A DNA stretch of 64,000 nucleotides from Pseudophaeomoniella oleicola (Eukaryota > Ascomycota > Eurotiomycetes > Phaeomoniellales > Phaeomoniellaceae). A program made the position numbers and the translations under genes. Positions 22,500-33,151 of the stretch are shown piece after piece (position 1 is the stretch's first letter; each line of letters begins with the position of its first letter). The stretch covers positions 147,607 through 211,606 of the forward strand of contig QWDQ01000048.1 of NCBI GenBank assembly GCA_003868215.1. Direction: 5' to 3'. A model generated the notes under the pieces. It was not told the DNA's origin and did no database searches. It was given only the letters and a program-made list of their open reading frames with translations.

Positions 22500-24340
22500 A
22501 TGGCCGACGTTGAATCTCAACCAAGCGTAGCAGCTCCAGAGAGAGAGCCATCTGAACTAGAACGACCTCGAACTCCTTCTTTACATACTCCTCCGGGATC
22601 CAAAACCCCTCCAACAATTACCAGCAGGAAGGTACATACGATCGCGAACAATGTAGCAGTTTCGGACTCAATAGACGCCGAGGCGCTGTCAAAGAGGCTA
22701 AAAGACTTTGAGCCAGGACGACAAAGGGATAGGACACCCGGGCGGAGTCCAAGCAGAAAGCGTCAGCGGGTATATGGTGACAGGTGAGGCAACCCAATAG
22801 ATTGCCAGAGAAGAATTACATTGCAATTTCGGGCGCCAGTGATCATACGATGAATAATCTGCTAACCAAAGTTCATTTCAGATTCATTCCCAACCGTGAA
22901 GGTCAAGATCTCCAGGCGAGCTATAGCTTACTGCACGATGAGGGCTCGCCAGCAACACCGTCAAGAAACAAGAAGCGAACACCCCACGGCGAACTACATT
23001 TTCAGCGAACAGAAGAAGCGAATCGGACGTACTCAAAGGTGCTTCGAAATGAATTGATGGGAGATTCAATTCCCCAGTCGCATCGATCATCTGAAAATTT
23101 CTCAACTACAATACATGATCCGACAAGATCCCATACCCCTCCAAGTCATCACTCCGCCAGTTTACCTCCTGCTAGTCTGACGCCCTCGACACCCCACAAA
23201 AATTTATTTTCTTATGCTCGTCGAGGTTCCGGGCAGCCTACTCCTTCACGTACTCCACATTCTCGGCACACAGCGAATTTCAATGTCAATTCAGATCTAT
23301 ACAGCGTCTCTCCAATAAACTTCGACTCCCAAAGGATATTACAATCTCCAAGAAAGCAGCCGCGGAATGTTTCCAAAGTACCGTACAAAGTTCTGGACGC
23401 TCCGGACTTAGCTGACGACTTCTACCTAAATCTTGTGGACTGGGGGTCCAGTAACGTTCTGGGCGTGGGCCTCGGATCTTGTGTATATATGTGGAATTCA
23501 CAATCCGGGAGGGTTACCAAATTGTGCGAGCTACAAGACGACCTGGTGACCTCGGTCTCTTGGATACAGCGTGGTTCGCACGTTTCAATAGGGACCAACA
23601 AAGGGTTCGTGCAAATATGGGATGCCGAGCGTTGTCGACGATTACGGACTATGACTGGCCACACTGCTCGAGTTGGGGCGCTTGCGTGGAATGATCACAT
23701 TCTTACATCTGGCTCGAGAGACCGTCTGATATATCATCGGGACGTCCGTTCCCCAGACCAATATCTTCGCCGTCTCGCCGGTCATAAGCAAGAAGTCTGC
23801 GGTCTACGATGGAATACCGAAGATGGCCAGCTTGCATCTGGTGGCAATGACAACAAACTTATGGTTTGGGATAAACTCTCCGAAACACCATTGTATCGGT
23901 TCTCTGAACATACCGCTGCTGTAAAAGCAATCGCCTGGTCTCCTCATCAACATCATCTCCTCGCCTCGGGAGGAGGAACAGCTGATCGGAGCATCAAATT
24001 CTGGAACACAGCTACAGGCCAAAAGGTCAAGGAAGTTGACACTGGCTCTCAAGTGTGCAATCTTGCATGGTCGAAGAACAGTGATGAGATTGTGTCTACC
24101 CACGGTTACAGTCAGAATCAAATCGTGGTTTGGAAGTATCCAAAAATGGAACAGGTAGTAAGTCTCACCGGGCATACGTACCGGGTTCTTTATTTGGCCA
24201 TGAGTCCCGACGGACAGACGGTCGTCACGGGCGCAGGAGATGAGACATTGAGATTTTGGAAGGTCTTTGGGAAGAAAAGCGGGCGGGAAGGAGAGGGAGC
24301 GGGTGCTGGCCGATTAGTCGACTGGGGAACAATACGGTAG
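22500..24340 (+). CDS. cdh1: Cdh1/Fzr-type activator of the anaphase-promoting complex
   Basis: Two exons, 22500-22783 and 22882-24340 (intron 98 bp, GTGAGG...TTTCAG, phase 2), about 580 residues. Splicing creates the C-box DRFIPNR at residues 94-100, which docks on APC/C and confirms the junction. The N-terminal ~260 residues are disordered and rich in SP/TP sites (PRTPSLHTPP, SRTPHSR), consistent with CDK control. YKVLDAPDLADDFYLNLVDW leads into a seven-bladed WD40 propeller that recognises D-box and KEN degrons. The last residues are WGTIR, with the Ile-Arg tail that binds a TPR subunit. These features separate Cdh1/Fzr from Cdc20 only by overall resemblance (Cdh1-style N-terminus and linker), but I consider Cdh1 more likely. 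Nuclear; acts at mitotic exit and in G1. Confidence 0.93.
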
Positions 24341-24581
24341 CAAACCTCCTTTGATGGACTCGCAGGGAATCTTTCCGGATCGTTTGATCATTGTCATGTA
24401 TTTTGCTAGCTTATCACGCTTCATATCAGGGAAACTGAAAAAGATATTTTGCGCTAGGTGTTCCGGGGGCGGCGGCATGACATGAAGACCAGGCCTGCCG
24501 CGGGATGGAAACTCGTGCATTTTTGGGACATTGCATTTCAGGGATGGCAAGATTAGAAATGAAGTCATGACAAACCTTTTT

Positions 24582-24623
<42 letters not shown>

Positions 24624-25033
24624 TCCTTCCCTTTTCTTCCCTTCTCCCTCTCTCTCTTTGATCTTCTAAATGCCTTTTTCCTTTCTGTGGCGACAATACA
24701 TACCTGCAGATCTTCTGACAACATGAGGTATCTAGAAGTGTGGCCCACGTATGTATTACCAAAGGGAGAGACGAGGATACTGGAACTCGTATAATGCATA
24801 CATTGAGATAAATAAATCAAGATAAAACTCATGAATAGATATATCTACCTGATAAAGCTATCTATCATCGGATATATTAGATATGTAGTTGAAAAACTAC
24901 GGAAAGAGACACTTGCCCTCCCCCGTTCTCCCTTTTTCCACCTACCGTCTGCCTGAGATGAGACATCGGTAAGGATAACTAGAAAGTTGAAAAGGGGTTG
25001 GGAGTTTCAAAAAAACAAAGAAAAACTATTTAG
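24341..25033. repeat. Convergent spacer with a TA microsatellite
   Basis: 3' regions of cdh1 and pdx1. A (TA)n run occupies about 24584-24619, followed by a pyrimidine-rich tract (24620-24660). No gene seen. Confidence 0.7.
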
Positions 25034-26368
25034 TTACAGGACCAATCTACCCGGTTCGACTTGAAGGACCGTCTTGACCCGTTCCAAAAACGTTCTTGCT
25101 CTCTTCGCTTCACTCTTGGGCACGGTGACGCTGAAGACGTTGACAGCGCCGCCGGTTGATGCGGAAATTGGGGTTGTTGTCGTTGCGATTGAAGAGGTGA
25201 AGGTTGCCGAGGGTTTTGTAGATTTGACTTTGCCGCTTAAGATGTCGATAATGTCTGGTTGTTTGCGTGATGCGCGGCTTGGTTTGGGGGAGGGTGCGGA
25301 AAAGGTGGATGGGGGGAGAGCGGTAATTTGAGGGATGTAGGTTCCACGGCTGGTCTTGGGGTTGAGGGTGTCAAGGCCGAGCACTGCGTTGAAGAGGTCA
25401 TCTTGAGTGGTCTTTGTGCGAGGCAGAGCATCATTGGCAATGTCGGTTGCTCGTGCGAGGAAGGTGGTGAGCGGTATTATGACACCGATCGTGTCTTCAA
25501 TGCGTTTTTGGGTTGCGAGGACGGCGGAGAGTGAGATCGGGAGTGACACTTCGGTGAGAGGTGGGAGTTCCGGTTGACTTGGAACCGCTGCAGCGGGCTT
25601 AGCTTCGGGTTGCTTCGCTGGAGCCGCCAGCTTAACGTTCGAGAGATCCAAATGGCCCATGTGTTCGATCCGTTCGGATTGCTTAGATGAATAGTCCGCG
25701 GGAATTGATCCTAGGTATGCCAGGACATCGCCTTTGAGCAGACGACCTTGCGGACCAGTGGCAGCGATCTTGGATATTTCGGATTCTGGGATATGCTTTT
25801 CGTGAATCAAAGCAATGACGGAAGGGTAGAGAGGGTATTTCTCGTTTTGGCCAGATCCTTGAGGTGCAGCGGCAGACTTCTTCGGTGGCTCTGTTGGCGC
25901 ACTCTCCTTGGGCTGAAGGGCTTTGGCATCTTCGCCTTTGGATTTCTTCTCCTCCATGTCGCCTTTCGGACCCTCTTCTGAATTTGAAAGAGGCTTGCTG
26001 TCGTCCTGTGGTATTTCCAGCGACTTTGGATCGTCGCCTTCTTCGCCGATGACAGCTATCCTCGATCCGACTTGAACAGACTTTTCGCCATCTTGCTTGA
26101 ATATCTTTACCATAACTCCTGGATCCTGCGCTTCCACATCCATAGTAGCCTTGTCGGTCTCGATCTCCAGGAGAATATCCCCAGCTTGGAAAGAATCACC
26201 TTCTTTGACCTTCCAGGTGGCTATGTTTCCTTCCGTCATAGTCGGTGACAAAGCTGGCATTGTAAAATTCTGTGCATCCAGCCGTGACACTGACGATGTA
26301 AAGGCTCGCCGGCATACGTGAGATCGGAGTTGGCGACCAATCAGTCGCGCGGGTAGACGAGATGCCAT
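25034..26368 (-). CDS. pdx1: Pyruvate dehydrogenase complex protein X (E3-binding protein)
   Basis: A single-exon protein of about 444 residues from ATG 26368. Residues 1-30 (MASRLPARLIGRQLRSHVCR...) form a basic, Ser-rich mitochondrial presequence. A lipoyl domain covers about 32-108, with the lipoyl Lys in EIETDKATM (about Lys73). An acidic/Lys-rich linker follows, then an E3-binding domain around YPSVIALIHEKHIPE to DVLAYLG. The C-terminal part is a weak remnant of the E2 acyltransferase fold without the catalytic HxxxDG motif, which is what separates Pdx1 from the E2 Lat1. Family role: anchors dihydrolipoamide dehydrogenase (E3) to the E2 core in the mitochondrial matrix. The frame extends 28 codons upstream of this ATG without another Met and gives no targeting benefit. 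Confidence 0.92.
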   Translation of the reverse strand: MASRLPARLIGRQLRSHVCRRAFTSSVSRLDAQNFTMPALSPTMTEGNIATWKVKEGDSFQAGDILLEIETDKATMDVEAQDPGVMVKIFKQDGEKSVQVGSRIAVIGEEGDDPKSLEIPQDDSKPLSNSEEGPKGDMEEKKSKGEDAKALQPKESAPTEPPKKSAAAPQGSGQNEKYPLYPSVIALIHEKHIPESEISKIAATGPQGRLLKGDVLAYLGSIPADYSSKQSERIEHMGHLDLSNVKLAAPAKQPEAKPAAAVPSQPELPPLTEVSLPISLSAVLATQKRIEDTIGVIIPLTTFLARATDIANDALPRTKTTQDDLFNAVLGLDTLNPKTSRGTYIPQITALPPSTFSAPSPKPSRASRKQPDIIDILSGKVKSTKPSATFTSSIATTTTPISASTGGAVNVFSVTVPKSEAKRARTFLERVKTVLQVEPGRLVL

Positions 26369-26827
26369 GTTGAGGATGTCGTCCAGAGACTGCGCAGGAG
26401 TATAAAGCACGGGATCGCTCAATGAGGAGATCGCACAGCTCTCCCGATACACCTAGACCGTCTTGACGCCGAGCATACCCAATTGACCGAGTCGTCGAGT
26501 GTTGAGATAAGTCAAACGTCGGAGATCAAGATGGTTGGGAAGCCCTGATGCGGGCCGAAAGCTCGACGAGAAATTGCGGACGAGAAAGCTTCGGAGCGGA
26601 ACCAATTGGAGATACCGATTGGCCGGAGAGATCCACTAGAGCTCTTTTACTTCTTGTACAAATAGTCAAGCATCTATTCAAGAGACATCTTTCTACAGTA
26701 TAGTGGTCTATGGCCGTTGGTACCTCATGGACCCGTACTGTAGCTTTTCAGACTCAATCATCACCGACTGCTGCTTCTGTCCAGCCTGAATTCGAACGTT
26801 CCCTTGGAGAAGCGTCAAGTACGGAAC
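26369..26827. promoter_or_regulatory. Short divergent promoter region shared by pdx1 and a two-TM protein gene
   Basis: 459 bp between two divergent start codons, both of genes with mitochondrial-type N-termini. No specific factor site was recognised. Confidence 0.5.
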
Positions 26828-27637
26828 ATGGCCCCCCAAGCAGCTCTCCTGCGGCTCCCGCTACAAGCTTGCAATGGGCCAGCAAGGATCTCTATGAGAA
26901 GACCGCAGATATTTCAGAGTATCAAATCAGTCCATTGGCGCAATGCCTCATCTCCGTCAACCTCCAATTCCACGTCACATACTACGCGCAGATCAAGCAA
27001 ATCAATACCTACTGGGCAGTTCATGAGCCAGGCTGCATTGGATGCCGAGTACAATAGGAGAATCGCAGAACAGGGGACAACTCGAATGATTTACGACAGC
27101 CCACGCGCTGTTGGGTATTTTGCTGGCATATATAGTCTTTCCGCATTCTCGTTGGGGTATTCGATGGTTCTCGCCCACGACTATGTTTTCACAGGTCTGC
27201 CAGGTGTCCCGGTGTGGGCGCAGTACACCTTTGCAATCCCTGCTGTGGCTCTCTCACTATTTGGGACATATGTCTTCCTCAAGAGCACCAACATTATACG
27301 CAAGATTCAGGCCGTTCCCAGTCCGTCAGGGCTCAACTTAAACGTATATGTGAGACGGACCTTTCCACTTCCCTATACAAAGGACAAAGTAATCACCGCT
27401 AGACCTGGGGACATCAGGTTGGAAAGAAGGCTAGTCCAACTGACAAATGAACCCGAGTTTATCGCCTCAAAAAGTATTCTACACAGTCTTTTCGCCGGGT
27501 CCAGAAGAATATTCACATCTGAAGACTTTGTCAACGTGAGAATGGTGGATGTTGACGGAACCTTCAAACTTGACTTGAGGGGTTCGTTCGAGAAAGATAA
27601 ACGGTTTCTCAGGTCGGCTCTCCGGTTTGAGGACTAA
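26828..27637 (+). CDS. Two-pass membrane protein, probably mitochondrial, family unknown
   Basis: One exon of about 269 residues from ATG 26828 (the frame continues upstream only through non-ATG codons). Residues 1-60 are rich in Arg, Ser and hydroxylated residues with no acidic residue, as in a mitochondrial presequence. Two hydrophobic helices follow at about 95-115 (VGYFAGIYSLSAFSLGYSM) and 131-152 (AQYTFAIPAVALSLFGTYVF). A ~115-residue hydrophilic C-terminal domain ends in RFLRSALRFED. This two-helix layout with a soluble tail recalls small inner-membrane assembly factors of the TMEM186/TMEM223 kind, but I cannot show homology. Shares a divergent promoter region with pdx1. Function not assigned. 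Confidence 0.8.
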   Translation: MAPQAALLRLPLQACNGPARISMRRPQIFQSIKSVHWRNASSPSTSNSTSHTTRRSSKSIPTGQFMSQAALDAEYNRRIAEQGTTRMIYDSPRAVGYFAGIYSLSAFSLGYSMVLAHDYVFTGLPGVPVWAQYTFAIPAVALSLFGTYVFLKSTNIIRKIQAVPSPSGLNLNVYVRRTFPLPYTKDKVITARPGDIRLERRLVQLTNEPEFIASKSILHSLFAGSRRIFTSEDFVNVRMVDVDGTFKLDLRGSFEKDKRFLRSALRFED

Positions 27638-28591
27638 GCGTAAACTTTTACATTACAGGGATCCATCATCAAGTTATATCGAACGTTGAACGGAGTGCAG
27701 AGAGAGATCTGTGCAGATCACTGTCGATAGACATCAGGTTCGATGTCTCGTCCGAGTCGTCGCATGCTGTGCTTCATATTTGTCAAGCTTGGAGAGACTA
27801 CGTGGCGATGAGATCACAGAAGAAGGCCGAACCCTTTCTACGCACTCTACCTACATCGTTCAGTCCTGACAGCCACTGTCAACTGCGGGTACCAAGTTCA
27901 AGTGCCTGGGTATCCATGGCTGGTAGGCAAATGCAATCCATCTCTATTGAGCCATCAACTCGCCACATCATATCTCTCCATCTTTTCGCACGAAGACAGC
28001 GGTGAGCCAGATCGGCTTGGTGGACAGACAAAAAATATACACGAGGAAACATCATGTTTGCAGCCTGCACCAGTGAAGGGTACGAAAATGGACGCTCCAT
28101 GAATAGGCAGGCGCCTTCCGTGAAACTCGTTGATGCGCTGGAAGGCTCGTGGCATTCCCAAGGAGGGTTAGCCCTCTGGAGCTTCCCCGGTCACACGTCC
28201 AGGGAATTTCAGTTGCAGGCGTTGATTGCATCACGATAGCTGGGAGGATTAGAGACCAACGACAGTGCAAACTTCCAACTTTGTCCGAGGGAAATACTCC
28301 TGGACTAGATTGATACAGAAATGGCTTTAGATGGGAGCTTTGGGAGCGGGGTGGGGGGAGACTACAGTTAGGGCCGAGATGATAGTTCGAGGCTATCAGC
28401 ATTCGGTATATTCGCTTGATTACCATCTACCAGGCTTGACGTGTATATAAGTACGGTCACGAGTGGAATTAGCCAAGAAGACCTGTACTGATATCTTGTA
28501 CGATAAAAGAACATGTACGTAATCCCTTGGCTGGATCCAAGGACCTCTAGAACCAGAACAACGAATATGCAATCTGAATCTTTCGCTCCCC
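27638..28591. other. Convergent intergenic spacer
   Basis: About 950 bp between two 3' ends. Short overlapping frames on both strands, none with domain-like content. No RNA gene or repeat recognised. Confidence 0.6.
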
Positions 28592-31500
28592 TCATTGATA
28601 CTTCCGCAACTGCAGTCCTGATTAGTCGTCGTTTTACGCCATCGAATTGGGGAAATACTCACATCAAGCGTCAACGCCTTTGAACTATTCGCGACCTGGT
28701 CCCTGTAGATCCCAACCAGAGCTTCACTTTGCTGGAAGAACACGGGTTTCAGTGAGATGGTCAAGAACTGCAGACCGGGACCGGCATGCTCGCGGATGTA
28801 TTTGGCAATCTTCGCGACATTGGCGTTGTCGAGCGCTGCATCGACTTCGTCGAGGACGAAGAACGGAGATGGTTGGAATGAATGGATGGCGAAGAGGAGA
28901 GCGAGTGCGGCCATCGTCTTCTCACCACCAGACAGGTGTTCCATGTCCCGAAATCTCTTCAGTGGAGGCATGGCGTGGTATTTGATGCCGTCCAAGTAAG
29001 GCTCCTCCGAGTCTTCAATGTCGAGATAAGCTTGACCACCTAGTGGATAATTAGGGCTTTTGGTAAGATCGCGGTAGATGGGAGCAATATTCTCCGATAT
29101 GTGATTGAAGGCCCGGTTGAATAACTCCTGGCGCTTTTCTTTGAGGTCCTCGAATTCCTCTTTGAGCTCGCGGTAGTTCCGGCGCGATTGTTCATATTCT
29201 CTTTCCGCTGAACGAAGCTTTTGTTCTGTACTGTCAAGGCGATCGATAGCACGCATATTTGGAGCCATCTTGTCCAAGTCGGTAGTTAGTGACTTTATAG
29301 TGTCCTGAAGTCTCTGTTCCACTCCTTCGTCATCTTCGTCCTCTTTCAGCTCTTCATCTAAAGCATCAAAGTCCGGTTGAATGCCGTAATCTTGAATCCT
29401 GGGGGACTGAATTGCCGACGACTGAGGATCTTCATCGAGGTCCATAACATCTTCATCTCCTTGTGGTACATCATCGATAGGTAATCTTTCAAGTTTGGCA
29501 GAACTGGAGCTCAGAGGAATTTTGATGTCCTCGAGCTTGCACCGTTTGAGAAGGTTATAGCGATTCAATGCCGTCCTCTGTATGTCGCCCTCGTACTGGG
29601 AAATTTCTCTCATGGTTCCCTCCACGTGCTTGCTCCTCTTTTGAAGTTGCCGACGAGCTTCTGTGACATGCTCCGATGCTACGTTCAGCAGCTCCTTCTG
29701 CTTGTCCAAGTCTTCGCCAAGTTGCTCAAGCTCGGCGTTCAGAACATCAAGCTCTTCTTGGATGGCTTCGCGTTGCTCTTCGAGGTCTTCAATAAAAGCT
29801 TTGTCACTCTCAATCTGGTTTTGCAGAGCTTCGATTCGATTCTCTGTAGACTCCAAGCGTTGTGTTTCGAAGCTGAGCTGATTATCAATCCGACTCCTTT
29901 GTGTTGTGAACTCTAGCCTCTTCTGTGCAGCTTCTTGCTGCAACTGTCCTTGACTGGATTCGTATTGACGAATGTCATCGAAGCCCAATTGCTGGCAGAA
30001 GTCAGCAAACACCTCGTCTTCAATGCTACCGACAGCATCTTGATATTCTTGGATTTCCTCGTCGAGGCTGTCCAACTCTCGCTGTTCTTTGTCATATTTC
30101 GGCCTTATCTCTTGCAGTTGTTGTTTGGCGAAATCAACCTCTTTCTTCTTACTATCGAGGTTTTTGGTCAAGGCATCGATCTCATCCTTTTCTTGCCTAT
30201 ACCTATCGCTAAAAGCGTCAAGTTCGGCCTTTGCACGCTCTTCTTCGGGGTCCAAATGATGCGTCTTTGGAAGAGCGGCAAAGTCTGCCATAAGCTTCTC
30301 CTTCAGGCGGTACAGGTTGTCGACCTCGGTATCATCCCATTTCCGTTTGTTATGGTCCGAACCCTTGCCACCGGTCAACAGACCGCCTTTGTGGACAACA
30401 AAACCATCGATCGAGACGGCTTTGGCGTCCACTCTTCGCTGGTAGACCAATTCTTTCGCGATATCAAAGTCATCGCAAACGATGGAATCCCCACATGCAT
30501 ACATGATTGCCTTCGCCAGAGAATCGTCGTAATTCACAGTATCAATGGCCGGTCGCATTCCCCGGTGCATCCCCCTAAGGCTAGAGTCTGGCTGCTGAAC
30601 CTTAATGCTGTCCAAAGGAATGAATGTAGCCTGGCCCGCCCTTTGGTCTCGCAGATGTTGAATGCAGTCTTTCGCAGTCTTCTCAGTATCAACCACGACC
30701 GCGTCAAAATGGCGGCCCAGAATGATTCCAACGGCTTCCTCATATTTCTTCTGCTTCGGCTTACACAACTCGTGCACCCGACCCTTCACCCCAGGAAACA
30801 TGCGTTTAAGAGTTGAGATGGTTTCCTTCATGCGAAGCTCCTTTTCGTTTTGTTTCCGGCCACCATCTGCTTCGAGGAGTTTGCTAGCAACCTCGGCGAT
30901 CTTCTCATCCAGCTCAGTACGTATCTGTGCCGTCCGAGTCCTCTCTGAACTGAGCGTGTTTACCTCCTTTTTCTTCTCCTCAAATGTGCGTTTTGTTTGT
31001 TTATATGCCTCGCTACGATCCTTCTTCAGCTGCTCAATATTGCGATATTCGGACTCTTTGGATTTCAATTGGTATTCGTACTCATCGAGTCGGCTCTTGA
31101 GACTGCCTACAGTGCCTTCATTCGCTGTTTGGAGTCGCTTAAGATTGTCAACGCGAATTTGATCTGTAGACGCACGTTTGTTGACCTCCTCTTTGAGTTT
31201 GTTGTATTGCAGGAGATCAGCCTCAGACAAGTGCGCTCCTTGCTTGCTAGCAGTCTTTGCCCACTCTGCTTCCCATTGGGCTTGTGCTCTTTCTACAACC
31301 TTAGCATCCTTCTGAAGTTGCTGGACCGTTGCTGCTTGCCCATCCCTCTCCTTCGAGATTTCGGATACTCGAGCGCTGCTCTTCGCAATCTTTCTATTGG
31401 TAACTTCGATTTTCTCATCAAGAGGCACTAGAGAGTTCGTCTTCTCATTGATAGCAATCTCCTTTTGCTTGATGGCCCTCTCGACTCTATTGACATCCTT

Positions 31501-32524
31501 ATTAATGCGCGCTTGCTCCTTCTTGGTGTTCTCAAGGTTCTTCTCGTACTTCTCGACATTGCGCCTGTGTTCCTTGAGTTCTTCTTGGTGCTTTTGGATC
31601 TCAGTACTGGCTTCGTCGATGGTCTCTTGAAAGCGATACAACTTCCAGAGCACGTGATTAATTATGGCCTGGTCACGTTCATCGGCTTTTCTTGCATAAT
31701 TCTCTGCTTCACGCTTTTGCTCTTGATATTGCTTGATCTCTGAGTTGATTCCACGCCGACGATTGAGTTGAAAGGTCTGTTGTTCAGCAGCCTCTTCCGT
31801 CTCAAGCTTCAGCTTGTCGTATTCCGCTTTGTATTCCAGACTGCCCGAGATCTGTTCGATCAGGCGTGTCAAGTCCTTGGGGGATTGCGAGGCGATCGCT
31901 TCGACGTCACCTTGAAAAACAAGGAAATTCCTTGCTTTGATTAAAATGTTTTCCTGTTCGAGCGCTTCATTGTACTGTTGGGCAGTGACGACGCGATTAT
32001 TGATACGATATTCGCTAACACCTTGACTAGTGATTGTGCGTTTCCATTGCTGCTCATCGCCAGCATCGTCTTCATAAACTGCCATCACCCATGCAGATTT
32101 GGGATCATTCCGTTCACCGGCTGTTTCTTGAGTGCTGGCTTGCGTCGCCTCATCTTGCTGAGTGTCGGCCCCTTCCACAGTTGCCGAACCGTCATCGTTG
32201 ATTTTCGAAGTCTTCAAGACTCGGCCCCTGTAGACAAGGTCGCGCAAGTGGGTCGAACGTAAATGTGAGGACTTGATTCCTAGTACGAAGGAGATCGCAT
32301 CCATACTACCTCAAGTCAGTCACTGTCCAGTGTATAGCCATCAATAACTAACGAATTGGATTTACCGGACCCATTGGGTCCAATGATGGAAGTGAAATAA
32401 GCATCTCCAAAGAGCAGAGTATGATGGCCCTTGTAAGACTTGAAATCTATGGATGTTCAGCGCATGCGACAGTTCGAACTGATGTTGACCTACTGTAGAC
32501 TTCAAGACGTATGAGTTTCCCCAT
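28592..32524 (-). CDS. smc1: Cohesin ATPase subunit SMC1
   Basis: Four exons on the minus strand: 32524-32494, 32446-32353, 32305-28663, 28609-28592 (introns 47, 47 and 52 bp), about 1261 residues. The spliced start MGKLIRLEVYNFKSYKGHH leads to Walker A GPNGSGKS at 33-40, then MDAISFVLGI and the SMC1-typical LRDLVYRGR. A long coiled coil surrounds a hinge near 540-700 (KGRVHELCKPK, GRHFDAVVVDT, KGGLLTGGKGSDHNKRKW). The C-terminal head has LSGGEKTMAALALLF and Walker B FFVLDEVDAALD. The tiny 18-bp last exon supplies LRKYQ, giving the conserved SMC1 end LTLDLRKYQ. Family role: pairs with SMC3 and closes with the kleisin Scc1/Rad21 to hold sister chromatids. Length and motifs are standard. Divergent from gpc1, with an ACGCGT box ~190 bp upstream of the ATG. 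Confidence 0.96.
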
Positions 32525-33151
32525 GTTTGCAGATTCACTGTGATGCGTGAGGGCGGCAGAATTCTACGCTCACAGGGATGAAATATTACTTGATATTAAA
32601 AACCCTCAGCGACTATACTCCCGTGTCTCCTACTGCCCTGACGATGCGAGGCAGGAGTGTTACTTCGACTGAGAGTCAGTTGGGGAATCCAAATCGCCAA
32701 AAACGCGGGTCCTCGACGCGTTCCGCGAATAAGTTACTGGAACTGTACGTGCTTGGCACTCTACGGTTAGGATGTGGGGAATGAAGTTTGTGGGGAGTTC
32801 AGGTGTTAAGATAATTGTTTGGACAAGACATATGACGCTGGTTGGGTGCAATCGATTCCCTGGATATGGACACGCCCCTTCAGTGTGGACTGTTCCGGGA
32901 ACAATCTTCAGTCAACAACCACCATCCCAAGAATCGACACCGTATGATGCATGGTCATCTGCTAAACCTATCACTTCACCCCGGCTTAGCTCGGCTTGAC
33001 TACAGGGGTTACTAATACTTACCTTGCGCAAATCGCTCTTTTCCAACTTATTTCTATCAATCTTCGACGACAGTCTGTCCTGTAAGGGGCAGGAAGAACT
33101 TCACTTATCTGCTTCAGGATACCTGGTTACACATAATACATCTGTCTCGAA
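32525..33151. promoter_or_regulatory. Divergent promoter region smc1/gpc1
   Basis: 627 bp between divergent start codons. Apart from the ACGCGT element it shows no recognisable repeat, RNA or ORF of substance. Confidence 0.5.
32716..32721. promoter_or_regulatory. ACGCGT (MCB-type) box upstream of smc1
   Basis: A perfect palindromic ACGCGT lies about 190 bp before the smc1 start codon, with a second ACGCG-like core near 32702. ACGCGT is the MBF site that drives G1/S transcription of replication and cohesion genes in yeasts. It also lies ~430 bp upstream of the divergent gpc1, so the target could be either gene. Confidence 0.45.

Noticed and set aside
29935-30816. 293-codon plus-strand frame opposite smc1
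   Set aside because: Leu/Phe-rich antisense of an SMC coiled coil, a well-known shadow pattern; no independent evidence.
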